The notes beneath the pieces were generated by a model, which was given only the letters and a program-made list of their open reading frames with translations, was not told the DNA's origin and did not search any database. A stretch of DNA of 64,000 bases from Fragum whitleyi (lineage: Eukaryota; Mollusca; Bivalvia; Cardiida; Cardiidae). Within the stretch, counting starts at the first letter, position 1. Every line of letters begins with the position of its first letter. The stretch is taken from contig OX411544.1 in NCBI GenBank assembly GCA_948146395.1, positions 59,793,856 to 59,857,855 of the forward strand, written 5' to 3'. Positions 42,780-54,038 of this stretch are shown one piece after another. Both the position numbers and the translations under genes were made by a program.

Positions 42780-43035
42780 CTTTTGCACTTTGTCCCAGTT
42801 CTATAAACAGTTTTTAGACCAAGTTCAATTGTGACCTTGATCTTTGACCTTTATGATCCAAAAATAAAAGGGCATTTCATTGGGTCATGGGCAACAATTG
42901 TGTAAAGTTTCATGATTCTAGGTCTCTTTGTTCTTGGGTTAGAGTCCGGAAACAAAAAAGTCTACAGACCCACAATTGGATGGATGGACAGACGGACAAA
43001 CAGATGGAATGAAACCAATATATCCCCTCTACTTT
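42780..43035. mobile_element. pearl/CvA-like repeat, short degraded copy
   Basis: Single core with GACCTTGATCTTTGACCTTT and AAAGTTTCATGATTCTAGG. It is followed by GGACAGACGGACAAACAG and AATATATCCCCTCTAC, matching the order core, ACGG microsatellite, terminal segment of 19122-19805. Confidence 0.5.
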
Positions 43036-44190
43036 CTAAGTGAGAGAGTGAGGTTTCATTAAAGAAGTAAAAGAAATAATGCTTAGCAAACTTTGAATAC
43101 TCATGATAAATTAAGCTGAAAAACAACTGTAAATCAAACTGGAAAAAAGTTAATGTGAATGCTTGGTTCATTTAACTGCATGGAGGCATTAAAGATGATG
43201 TATCTATAATGAGTGAAACTTAATCTCCCTGAAATTCTTTGTTTGGGCATCAAATGCTGGTCGATTTAGCTTATTTTTTTCATCTGAGCAAGTTCTTTCC
43301 AGGCTTTTTCAGCCAAAATCAAACATATTAAAAAAGTTTTCTGTCATCTGGATGTTGGAAAAAACGTTAATAGGCTACATTCTTTTTGCTGTAAAAAATC
43401 AACAAATGTTTGCAGCACAATAATTACCCTTAAAAAAAGAATTTTTAGCCTTGGTGAAGAAATTCAGAGATTCTAAGCTTCAAGTCTTTAACTGTCATAT
43501 TCAAGAAGTTCAGAGCAGAAGATTATGTTAATTAATTATGAATAAATTTGATAAAAATGTGAATTTTTAAATAGTATTGGAAAATATACCATAATACTCT
43601 AATAGATGGCCATCCCCTTTTGTAGAAATCAAAACCATTTCTTGGGTTGAATTAAAAATCTCCATTTGCCAAGTTATGTGTAAGCCAACAATGATTATCT
43701 TTGCAAATTAAAGCCATAATGAGAAAAGTTGCACTAGAAAATCATATCACACTCATTCTCAATAAGCGGGTGCATTCAAGGGGTAAAAAATCTAAAAAAT
43801 CGACCATCTCAAATTGATACAAATTTTCTTGAAATTTTAATCATTTCTACATGTAATGCACACAAAACAATTATCAAGAGACAAATGAGGGTGTGCAAAG
43901 TTGTGTGTAAAAATAAGCAGGTAAAAAGAAGTTTTGAAAATGAAAAATGTTCGTTACTATACTTAAAAATGTGTCTTAAATACTCAATTTAGCAATTTTC
44001 TCAAAGTTTCAGCTGCTTCATAGTCTCTATCAAAGAAACTACAAAAATAGAAGTCTACATACTAATCTAAATAAGAATGTATATGTAACTTTGAATAAAG
44101 CCTCTGTTTTCGACCTTTATGTTGAAAGAGAAAATGTTTGATTTGATTTTTACCAAAGATGTTTTGCAAATAATTATATCTCAACACTTG
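43036..44190. other. no recognisable feature
   Basis: AT-rich, no gene or repeat boundary recognised. Confidence 0.4.
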
Positions 44191-44199
44191 ATGACATGT

Positions 44200-44375
44200 C
44201 TATAAACAGCATGTAATTGCACTGTGGTTAAATGAGCCTCAATTGTCGAAAGTTCCGAGTGACTACTTAAATTACAATACTATCATGGCACGTGATTTTA
44301 TGTCTATACAAAGCATGCAGTTGCCTCGTGGTTAAATGGGCGCCAATGGTCGAAAAAAGTTCCGAGTGGCTGTTC
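44200..44375 (+). repeat. two ~110-bp direct repeats
   Basis: GTCTATAAACAGCATG, GTGGTTAAATGAGCC and AAAGTTCCGAGTGACT (from ~44200) recur as GTCTATACAAAGCATG, GTGGTTAAATGGGCG and AAAGTTCCGAGTGGCT (from ~44310). Non-coding. Confidence 0.6.
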
Positions 44376-45088
44376 CATTCCGCCCATGTACAAATCTTTA
44401 TTTATGTCACATAAGGTAAAGCATATTGGCAAGGCAACCTGATAACCCCCCCCCCCCCTCAATTTTGTCTATATTACGAAAATATTTAAAGGCTCTCAAA
44501 TAAGTGTAGGGGTATTATACTTTGCAAGACTCTCAAAATATCTTGGGCCGATTATACTTTATTGTTGAAGTAGTTTATGACGTAGTTAAAAATTATGACG
44601 AGTATTGTTTACACAAATTTACTTTATCCGGATGAATTGATAGATTAAAAATTGTACTTTACCCGACTGAGGAGTATTTTTAGAGACAGAAACTTTGAAT
44701 CTAGTCGTAATCTATGTGATAAATAACCAGGATGACATTGAATTTATGTTTGTTTTAACTTCACAACAACGAAATCGTGAAAATAAAGTGGATATGGTCG
44801 ATCGACAAGAAATCCGTCGCAATTGTTTTTAATTCATAAGGTATGTTAAGTTTGTTTGATAGTTTATTTGATTGTTAAATACTCTTTCTCATGTAAGCAT
44901 TTTAGGTTCTTAGCCGTTAGCATTTAGGCTTTATCCTGCCCCTTACCTACGCCCCCACTGAAGTTAACTTGATGCGGTAAAAAAAATCCCTGGCCCACTT
45001 GAAATTTTGGATTTAAGATAGCGTGATAGATGCATATGTTTGTATGCTAATCTTGACAAAAACGACTTAAGAATAATTATGTTTGTAA
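44376..45088. other. poly-C tract and an unassigned stretch
   Basis: A C10 run lies at about 44449-44458. CATAAGGTATGTTAAG near 44835 looks like a strong 5' splice site (AAG then GTATGT), but no linked exon partner or coding frame is visible. Confidence 0.35.
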
Positions 45089-45985
45089 TTTTTAGCTCAC
45101 CTGAGCACATCGTGCTCAAGGTGAGCTTTTGTGATCATTGAATGTCTGTCGTGCGTCGTCCGTCGTCCGTCGTCCTCCGTCAACAATTTCAGTGTTTACA
45201 CTCTAGAGGCCACAAATATGATCCAATCTTTATGAAACTTGGTCAAAATATTTGTCAGGTCACAAGGATGATCCCTTTCTAAAATGGGAAGGATCCATTC
45301 CATATCACGGTAAAAGGGGCCTTAATGTCAATTTTCTTGTTTTCATTCTAGAGGCCACAAATATGGCTCAATCTTTATGAAACTTGGACAGAATGTTTGT
45401 CAGGTCACAAGGACGATCCCTTGTGAAAATGGGAAGAATCCATGCCATATCACGGGAAAAGGGGCCTTAATGACAATTTTCTTGTTTACTCTCTGAAGAC
45501 CACAATTACTGTCCAATCTTCATGAAACTTGGTCAGAATGTTTGTCAGGTCACAAGGATGAATCCAATTGAAAATGGGAAGGATCCATGCCATATCACAG
45601 GAAAAGGGGCCTTAATGACAATTTTCTTGTTTTCATTCTAGAGGCCACAAATATGGCTCAATCTTCATGAAACTTGGACAGAATGTTTGCCAGGTCACAA
45701 GGATGATCCCTTGTGAAAATGGGAAGAATCCATGCCATATCACGGGAAAAGGGGCCTTAATGACAATTTTCTTGTTTTCTTTCTGGAGGCCACAAATACA
45801 GTCCAATCTTCATGGAACTTGGTCAGAATGTTTGTCAGGTCACAAGGATGAACCCTATTGAAAATGGGAAGGATCAGTGCCATATCACAGAAAAAAAAAA
45901 TATGCCCTTTGCTTGAAATTTGCTTATTAAATGAGACAAAGATACGAAGGTGAGCGATATAGGACCATCATGGTCCTCTTGTTTT
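45089..45985 (+). mobile_element. Helentron-like repeat, family B, complete, five cores
   Basis: 5' TTTTTAGCTCACCTGAGC and a CGTCCGTCGTCCGTCGTC stretch. Five ~142-bp cores follow (from ~45210, 45353, 45495, 45640 and 45785), each with CATGAAACTTGG, GTCAGGTCACAAGGATG and AAAGGGGCCTTAATG. 3' GAAGGTGAGCGATATA (inverse of the 5' end), hairpin GGACC-ATCAT-GGTCC, then TCTTGTTTTT. The cores alternate between two types. Confidence 0.8.
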
Positions 45986-46164
45986 TATTTTTCTTATTCA
46001 AATTTAGGGTCAAATTTAAAAGTATCGAGAGCTTATTATTGCTTACCGTCGCTTACTTTGGTGAAAAAGAATAGCTAGCAATATCAAATGAAACTAATCC
46101 GCAGTTGTTGTAGACTTGGTATCTTCGCATTTATTTCCCATGGAATAGTGAAAATTTAGTCACG

Positions 46165-46300
46165 ATAGAATTATAGTAACAAATTCTTACCGTTATTTAT
46201 TGAGCTACAGCTCTCGTGGATTATTTATTGAGCCTTAGAACTCAGAAGCGTTGTGAAATTTTCAATAAACAACGGTAAAAATTTGTTATTCTATAAATCT
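46165..46300. repeat. foldback MITE-like hairpin
   Basis: GTAACAAATTCTTACCGTTA and TTTATTGA on the left face TCAATAAA and CAACGGTAAAAATTTGTTAT on the right. The ~60-bp middle includes GAGCTACAGCTC. Confidence 0.6.
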
Positions 46301-47035
46301 CAAATTGAAATCACGTTAGGTAAATAATGTTGGAATTGCAACTATCTAATTAAAAATACTCAGTTTAGTCTCTACTTTGAATCTATTTACTAAAATGATT
46401 CCTGGGTAACCCTGAATCAGTCTTGAAAAAAAAGTATGATTACATGCAAATCATGCCTTTCATGAGCTGAAGTCAATTACATAAAGTTTATTTGGTGAGA
46501 TACTTTTCTTGGAAGCTAAGCTTGCATGGACGTCTCACAACAATGATCTCAGGGGACCTTTTAACGGGGAATATTATATTATTTTAATGAAAATCTTTCC
46601 ATCTATAAGCAGAGTTTATTTCCATATATGAAAAAGATTCAATCAGCATTTTTAAGGGAAGATACTTAGTTGTCTTGTAATTTGCTTGCCAAGAAAATGT
46701 GATTGGTTGGTATACCTTGGTATTATTGATGCCTAAATTGAGCTGATATTTAAATATCTCTGTCACCTTACTATGATAACAGGGACGTTCACCATCAGCA
46801 CTTGCAGTGCTTTGATTTCTGAATTTTATGGTTCAGGTTAACAAACTCTCTACATGAGAGATCACAAATGTTACAGAACCACATGTTATGATCACTGTAA
46901 CAGATAACATTAATGTTAATTATACCTTCTGTCACAGGCTTTTATCCAAAAGATCTCATCTTATTTGAAATAGGATATGTCCCATATTAATTTCAGCAAT
47001 TAATAAATTGGGATAAGATACCTGGACTGGCCATT
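46301..47035. other. no recognisable feature
   Basis: AT-rich, nothing assigned. Confidence 0.4.
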
Positions 47036-47095
47036 AGTATTCTAAGGCGAGGTCATATACTGATAATCAGTATATGACCTTGACCTTAGAATACT
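47036..47095. repeat. 60-bp near-perfect palindrome
   Basis: AGTATTCTAAGG then AGGTCATATACTGA faces TCAGTATATGACCT then CCTTAGAATACT. Only a GCG versus TGA-type difference interrupts the arms, and there is almost no loop. Such tight palindromes are hard to clone and replicate, so its survival suggests a recent origin. Confidence 0.75.
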
Positions 47096-47737
47096 ATTGA
47101 TATATGTTCTAAGATGCAGATCATGTAAAAAAAATCACATGTATACTTTAAGAGAAAAAAATTTTTAGAAGACGAACTTCTCTTATTAACTCTCTTTTAT
47201 TTTACCTATTGAATAATTTGATACAACATTTTAGGACTACTTCAGTTTATTGCTACCCTTATGAAATTTAAGAACTTAATTTGGCCAGCCGTGGTTTAAA
47301 GTTGACCATTGGTTAAATTGTAATCCGAAGTTTATTTCAGCAAATCAGGGTTATTGGTTCAATTGAAACAACAGTCCTGATTGGTTGAAAATGACTGTGG
47401 GTATTCATTTAACCAATGATTATCTTTAAAACAAATTGGGGCAGTAATATAACTTACTTGATTAGCACAAACTGATCATAGGACTTCGGCTAAAGTTGTC
47501 AACTAAGTTGCTATTGCTACTGATCAAAATGATATGTTCCTTGAATCGATGTCTACCAAGTCATACCTGTTTATGACTCCTCCTTTAAATTATTGAAAGC
47601 CCCAAATTTTCATACAATATACCTAGCCCTGAATTTATTTTGGATTAAAAGTATTACAATCTCACCTAATAAGCAAAAACATCATTACATTCACTGGGAA
47701 CATGATTTCAAACAGAAATAGACTGTTTATTGGATAT
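47096..47737. other. no recognisable feature
   Basis: Nothing assigned. Confidence 0.4.
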
Positions 47738-47966
47738 TTAACCTTTTCCTGTTTTACAAAATTTTGGACCTGTCCAAATTCAAAGGTTTTGCAGACGAAA
47801 ATTTAAAGTGGATTTAATTTGAAAAATAACCATTCAGTAGGGTAGAAAATAGTGTGGAAAAAGAAGAAATTGCTTGTCAGAAGCAATTTCTTCTTTTTTC
47901 ACAATGTTTTTCCAATCATAAAATCACAGGCACGTAAAAAGCAGGGATTAAACAGCAAAGGGTTAA
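47738..47966 (-). mobile_element. TTAA MITE, family P1, full-length
   Basis: Inverse of the 37920 copy. TTAACCTTTTCCTGTTTTAC on the left, CAGCAAAGGGTTAA on the right, central hairpin AGAAGAAATTGCTT, GTCAG, AAGCAATTTCTTCT. Confidence 0.8.
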
Positions 47967-48235
47967 GATATCTGAGTGATGCATGCAGGGTCATTTAAAC
48001 ATGGCAAAAACATCAGTTTGGTTCCTATTATCGGAGAATGTGTGACAGCATGTGACTTCTCTCACACATGTCTTATCCATATTGTCATAGCTGATGAACT
48101 TAGACATGTTGTAATATTACTTCAGATGACGTAAAAAAGAAATATCCCGTCTCATGTCTTTCACTACGATATTTCTCCTAATAAACACTCCCGAGAGCTA
48201 CATAACATGGTCAGGGAGCTATTATTTTGTATGTA

Positions 48236-48332
48236 TTTTTAGCTCACCTTAGCATGAAGTGCTCAAGGTGACATGTTGTGATTGTCAGTCATCTGTCGTG
48301 CGTCATTCGTAGTGCGTAGTCCATCGTCCACA
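48236..48332 (+). mobile_element. Helentron-like family B, outer element 5' end
   Basis: TTTTTAGCTCACCTTAGCAT and CGTGCGTCATTCGTAGTGCG form a family B start that is cut off at 48332 by a second family B element. Its core appears to resume at 50031. Confidence 0.6.
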
Positions 48333-50030
48333 TTTTTAGCTCACCTGAGCACAAAGTGCTCATGTGAGCTATTGTGATCACTTTTCATCCGGCGTCCGTC
48401 CGTCGGTCGTCGTCCGGCGTCCGTCAACAATTTCTTTAAACGACATCTCCTAGGCCACTAGGCCAATTTACACCAAATTTTACAGAAATGTTGCTTAGGT
48501 GGTCCCCTTCAAAAATAGCTAAAAGAATTGAAATCCATGAAAAACTCTGGTTGCTATGGCAACAAACAGTGAAATTTTAAGAAAATCTTTAAAATTCTTC
48601 TTCTTCTCAACCAGTAGTCCTACAGACTTAAAACTTGGCATGGATGATCAGTTCATAGACCTGAATTAAAATAGCTAAAATCATATCTTTTGGGCCACCA
48701 GGTGCGGAGCACCAGGGGGGAGGGGGTAGTACTTTGGGTAAATTTTGTAATCTTTAATCTTCTTCTTCTTTGGAACCAGGAGCCCTACAGACTTGAAAAT
48801 TGGCATGGATGATCAGCTCATAGACCTGAATAAAAATAGCTAAAACCATATCTGTTGGGCTGCCAGGTGCGGAGCACCAGGGAGGAGGGGGTAGTACTTT
48901 TGTGAAAATTTTGTAATCTTTAACCTTCTTCTTCTGACGAACTAGGAGCCTGACAGATTTGAATATTGGCATGGATGATCAGCATATGGACCTTTATAAA
49001 AATAGCTAGAACCATAACTGTAGATTCACCAGGTGCGGAGCACCAGGGGGGAGAGGGTAGTATACTTTTGTGAAAATTTTGTAATCTTTAACCTTCTTCT
49101 TCTTCTGAACCACAAGCCCTACAGACTTGAAAATTGGCATGGAGGATCAGCTCATAGACGTTAATAAAAATAGCTAAAATCATGACTGTAATGCCACCAG
49201 GGGCGGAGCACCAGGGGGAGAGGGTAGTACTTTTGTGAAAATTTTGTAACTTTAACCTTCATCTTCTAATGAACCAGGAGCCCTTCAGACTTCAATATTG
49301 GCATGGATGATAAGCATATGGATCTTAAATAAAATAGCTAAAAGCATGAATGTAGGGCCACCAGATGCTGAGCATTAGGGGGGAGGGGGTAGTACTTTGG
49401 ATCAATTTTGAAATCTTTAACCTTATTCTTCTCCTGGATCAGGAACCCTACAGTCTTGAAAATTGTAATGGGTGATCAATATATTGACATTAATAAAAAT
49501 AGCTAAAATCATGACTGTAGGGTCACCAGGTGCTGAGTGTCTTGGGGAGGGGGTAGTACTTTGGATCATTTTTGAAATCTTTAAACTTCTTCTAATGAAC
49601 CAGGAGTCCTACAGACTTGAATATTGGTATCAATGATCAGCATATGGACATTAATTGAATTAGCTAAAATCATGACTGTAGATTCACCAGGTGCAGAGCA
49701 TCTTGGGGGAGGGGGAGTGCTTTGTTGAGAATTTTGAATCCCTACAGCCTTTATATTTGACATGGATTGATCAACTCATTAAAGAAAACTTTGAAAGTCT
49801 CAGACTCAGCCTGTATATCTGGCATAGATTAGCTGATCACAGACCTTTTATGAAAAAAGCTTAAATAAATAATGACCAGGGGAGGAGCAGAGGGGGGGGG
49901 GGAGGATTATTTCAAATGTTAACTGATTGAATAAGTGAAAATCTCTTTTTCTGTGGTTGCATGGACATACCTAGGTAATGAAGCTTTTTTCTCAGGTGAG
50001 CGACCCAGGGCCAACGGTCCTCTTGTTTTT
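48333..50030 (+). mobile_element. Helentron-like repeat, family B, complete, nested
   Basis: 5' TTTTTAGCTCACCTGAGC then TCCGGCGTCCGTCCGTCG. Seven to eight ~160-bp cores follow, each with GCCACCAGGTGCGGAGCACC, a G-rich AGGGGGTAGTACTTT stretch and TTGGCATGGATGATCAGC. 3' CTCAGGTGAGCGACC (inverse of the 5' end), then GGGCCAACGGTCC and TCTTGTTTTT. The cores differ from those of 45089-45985, so subfamilies share ends but not interiors. Confidence 0.8.
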
Positions 50031-50860
50031 TAACATCTTCTCCTCCTTAATCGGTGGGACAATCTTAATGAAATTTGACAGGGATGTTCCTTTGGTCAAG
50101 CTCTACCAAAGTTGTTAAAATAAATGAAATCCACCCATAACTTTCCCTTTACCCTGAAAAAAAGGTGAAAATAGGATAATTTTCAAAACTTTCCTTTGCT
50201 GAAACCAGATGGCAGACAGCTTTCATATTTGGTATGCAGCATCATCTAGTTGACCTCTACCAAGTTTAATCATATCAAGACCCTTTGGTCATATTTGGGC
50301 TCCACACAGGCACAACCCTTTTTTACAAAGAATGAAAGAGCGAAAATCTTTTAAAATCTTCTTTTCTGAAACCAGATGGCATGCAGCTTTCATTTTTGGT
50401 ATGTAGCATCATCTAGTGGGCTTCTATAAAGTTAGTTCATATCAAGACCCTGGGGTCATATTTGGGCTTTGCCTGGGCGCATCCCTCTGAGCACAAAAGG
50501 TAAAAAAAGGAAAATCTTCAAAAATCTTCTTTTCTGAAACCAGAGGGCACACAGCTTTCATATTTGGTATGTAGCTCCATATAATGAACCTATACAGAGT
50601 TTGTTCATATCAAGACCCTGGGATCATATTTGGGCTCCACCCAGGCGCAACCCTTTTAGCTCATCTGAGCAGGATGGGTGAAAATGGGAAAATCTTCAAA
50701 AATCTTCCTCTTTGAAACCAGAAGGCAGACAGCTTTCATTGTATGTAGCATCATCAAGTGGACCTCTACCAAGTTTGTTCATATCAAGACACTGGGGTCA
50801 CATTTGGGCTCCACTCTGGTGCATCCCTTTTTACATAGAATAAAAGAGCGAAATGGCATA
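50031..50860 (+). mobile_element. tandem cores of the outer family B element
   Basis: Begins TTTAACATCTTCTCCTCC, the usual sequence following a 5' block. About four ~165-bp units carry GAAACCAGATGGCAGACAGC, TATGTAGCATCATCTAG and CATATCAAGACCCTGGGGTC. No 3' end is seen before the MITE-like fragment at about 50855-50935 (GTGCACAGGCTGACCAGAG). Confidence 0.6.
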
Positions 50861-50999
50861 TCCTTCTTGAGCGTGCACAGGCTGACCAGAGATTTTTGCT
50901 TTATGCTCATGTTGAAATAACAAGCTCAGGTTGAAATTTTCTATTCAAAATATAAAGTAGCCTTATTGCAGTGGACTGTTGCCATTGACCAAGTTGAGG

Positions 51000-51054
51000 G
51001 GTTAGTGCAACACTATTGTAACTGCCTATATATTTATCTGCACTTATAATAGTG
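51000..51054. repeat. family H hairpin, left part, split by the Mutator-like element
   Basis: GTTAGTGCAACACTATTGTA and ACTGCC face GCACTTATAATAGTG, but the distal right arm (ATACACTGAC) lies at 53045-53054, beyond the inserted element. Confidence 0.65.
51046..51054. repeat. 9-bp target duplication, left copy (ATAATAGTG)
   Basis: ATAATAGTG is repeated exactly at 53036-53044 just outside the inverted ends. It lies inside a family H hairpin arm. Confidence 0.75.
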
Positions 51055-51190
51055 CATCTTGTCGAGCCAAGGGTTACGAACGTTTTACTTATCTTACCCT
51101 TGGCTGATTGAATAGGTAATTTCTGTACGAGTGACGTCACAGAACGGAAAACACGACGGACCAATCAGTAACCTTCTTACAAAAAGCTCC
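51055..51190. repeat. left TIR with internal hairpin
   Basis: Hairpin at about 51065-51103: AGCCAAGGGTTA faces TTACCCTTGGCT. Then TTGAATAGGTAATTTCTGTA and GACCAATCAGTAACC. Confidence 0.7.
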
Positions 51191-52884
51191 GATAGCGGGA
51201 GGTTTGTTAGGTCAATATGCCCCGCGGCTATATGCCAGATGTGAATTAAACCCTTAGAATTGAGCTTAAACCCTTCAGTTTTAAGTGACACTTAGTAAGA
51301 CCGAAATATACAATCAAAAAGGCTGTGTGAAATTCCTTTAACTTTTCAAATGATAAATAGTGTGACAATATATATTTTTAATAATTTGATGGTACATTGA
51401 AAGGTTCTCAAATTCAGTTTTTTGCCCGCGATGTATTACGGTTTTTCAATGTTTATTTGAAATTTTAAATTATTTGATCCATTTAAAATACCGGTTTAAG
51501 TTTGCACTGTTTTTAAACCTCTTCGAAGAGAAACTCCAATAAAGCAGAATGTTTCTACATTGAAGTGCGCGAAATTTTGGAAATTGAAATTAATTCAATA
51601 ATTAAGCTGTTTTAAAGAAATGATACATAGAAATGATAATCAAGTTGAACTTTCAAATTAATTCTTTATTTCAGAAATTTTCCCCCGTCTTTTCCATCAG
51701 TTTTTACTTTAAGCACATAAGATGACCTAAGAAAAATAAATAGAATTTTTTATATATGTATTTTTTCAAATTTGAAAGATACCTGTGTTGTAGGTAGTCA
51801 CAAGGTTGCGATAAATTTCAAATTTAAACTTGCTATGAAACAATTTATTCGCGACGTTTTAAACGAAGCAATACTGAGCAATGTTCAATAAAAATCGAAT
51901 AACATATTTTTTCTAAAAATAAAAGGGATTATTTGATTTTCATTTCTTATATATTTGAAATATTCGTGTATTGCGGCAGTCAAGAATCTCGTGGCTACTG
52001 CCTATTCAAGTTATGATTAAGTAGTTTTGGTCACCTGTTGACTATATTCTATTTATTATGGAAATTTATTTGCTTTCAATATAAAACCAAAAATACAAAC
52101 TGGCCAGTTTTTTTTCATATCTTTATGTTGTTAATTTTTTTTATAGGGGGGAGGGGGGGGTTCAAAACTTTTCTTCTTTTGAACAATTGTAAGATTTTCT
52201 TTTATTGCTGAAAATTGTTACCTATTACTTATTCAAAAATACGTATTCAAATGTCGTAATGATTTTTTTTCGTTTTCTTGTTCCCAAATATAATACGGAA
52301 TTTAATTAAAGACGCGGCGGAGCATTAGTGTGTATGTGGTGGTGAAAATAGATTAACTCAAAACCATTTCATGTTATTTTTAAGTCAACAAAAAAAGTAT
52401 AGGGACTAAAAATCCTCACCTAAAATGTCTTGTCTTCTTTTTTTCTGAAAATAGAATGTGTTTTAAATTGAAACAGTCTAAGATTTTGTCATCTAGAAGT
52501 GCCTTAACTTGACCGTTGGAAGCGCACATGTTTTATTTAAGTTTTGATAATAATGCACTACATTAAGGACAGGGTGTAATTTAATAACAATACTTTTCTT
52601 TTTTCATATATTGCAAATAGAGTAATATTAGTTTACATAGAAATATTTTTATAAGAAAAAAGGCAATGTTCAATAATAATGAAAACAAAAGCTTAGCATT
52701 CGAATAAATTATGATAAAAGGAATTGGATCAGATTTTGTTGATTTTTAAAATCAACCAGTCACCAAATAAAAACATACAAAAAAAGCGACGCATTTTCTT
52801 TAAAACAGGAATGAAGGGATTATCTACACAGTCCTCAGTACACAAAAGGTTGCCATAGAGATTAAATGGTACATAAGCTGTTTG

Positions 52885-53035
52885 TAAGAAGCTCTCTGAT
52901 TGGCAGTTACAGAAATCGCGTTTGACCTTTTGATTGGTCGGCTAAAAATAAATCGTACAGAATTTACCTATTCATTCAGTCAAGGGGTATTCGAGAAGTT
53001 GTTATCAATTCGATACCCCTTGACTCGTGAAGATG
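52885..53035. repeat. right TIR with internal hairpin
   Basis: Hairpin at about 52977-53024: AGTCAAGGGGTAT faces ATACCCCTTGACT, perfect over 13 bp. The stem sequence differs from the left TIR, but both arms changed together. Confidence 0.7.
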
Positions 53036-53044
53036 ATAATAGTG
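53036..53044. repeat. 9-bp target duplication, right copy (ATAATAGTG)
   Basis: Exact match to 51046-51054. The following bases complete the interrupted hairpin. Confidence 0.75.
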
Positions 53045-53055
53045 ATACACTGACC

Positions 53056-53784
53056 TCTCAATGTATCCTCACAGAGATATAGATAGGAACAGAGTTCAAA
53101 GATGGACATCGGTGTCTGGAAAGATACTTCATACCATGCAGTTAATGCAATGTAAATTGAAATTAATTTCAGCAAAGATTTTGAACATGAAAGCTTTTCT
53201 GTTTTGTTTTGTTTTTATCCCAATGAAAGATACATTTGACAATACTGTTTGGTAATAGAATCAGGGAAATGATGTCACGTTGGGATTTTGTATGGTAAAT
53301 AGCTTAATTGGACTCTTTGAAAGGGTCTTATTTTCTGGAAGATATACAGAAGACACTCAGCAAATTTTTTCTGTAAAAATCAATTAATTGATACAATTTA
53401 TCTTTTAGCATATAACGGGGAAATCATAAAGTGCTGACTACAAGATTTCCCTGGCATCACCTAAGGACAATGAGAATCGATAAACAGTAAACAGTTTTTA
53501 CGATACAATAGGAGTGGTACATTGGGACATTTGACGTCTTTTAATCTTGTTCTTGGCAAGCGGTACAAGAGACAGATTGCGTGCCCTTGACATAATGAAA
53601 TAGGGTTCATTGTATCTTCTTTCTCGTAAGAGAAAGGTACATATAGTACTTATTTCATTTTCCAAACTAAATTCGATTCATTGCAAAATTATTGTTAGTA
53701 CCTACTTTAATATTTGCGTATTTTAAGAGGTATGTACTTAAAGCATTCTGTACGCCAAGGAAATAACATGATGTTTTTGTAATA
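53056..53784. other. no recognisable feature
   Basis: GGGGAAATCATAAAGTGCTG near 53416 also occurs as GGGAAATCATAAAGTGCTGA near 40340, an unnamed shared repeat fragment. Nothing else. Confidence 0.35.
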
Positions 53785-54038
53785 TTAAACCTTGTCTTGC
53801 TGAAAAAAATTCTTGGCAAAATTGTTACAAAATCAAAAGTGCTCAAGGCACTGGATACATTAATGATTATGTGAGTCGATATTTATTTTGAAAATTACAT
53901 TTTAAAGGTTTTCCTGGTTCAAAAAAGGAAAAACAGGTGGTGTAGTCAAAGATCAGACTGCACATATGTGCAGGCTGATGTTTGTCTATAGCTCCTGCCA
54001 AGGCAGGAATATTCCTGTTTCAGCATGACAAGGGTTAA
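53785..54038 (+). mobile_element. TTAA MITE, family P2, full-length
   Basis: TTAAACCTTGTCTTGCTGAA left, TTCAGCATGACAAGGGTTAA right. Internal palindrome CAGACTGCACATATGTGCAG at about 53955. Confidence 0.75.

Larger units (their letters stand above)
51055..53035. mobile_element. 2.0-kb non-autonomous DNA transposon, Mutator-like by duplication length
   Basis: The left end CATCTTGTCGAGCCAAGGG and inverse right end CATCTTCACGAGTCAAGGGG begin imperfect TIRs of about 130-150 bp. The TIRs share GAATAGGTAA, TCTGTACGA, CCAATCA and CTTCTTACAAA. A 9-bp duplication flanks them. Long TIRs plus 9 bp fit MULE-type elements best (inference). The ~1.7-kb interior is very AT-rich with a G-rich tract near 52146-52160 and no transposase. 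Each TIR encodes a hairpin just inside its end. Confidence 0.75.

Noticed and set aside
44757..44841. Possible first exon with a strong donor (AAG then GTATGT)
   Set aside because: One splice-like hexamer is expected by chance many times in 64 kb. The upstream mini-frame of 28 codons ends before the donor and no promoter or partner exon is seen.
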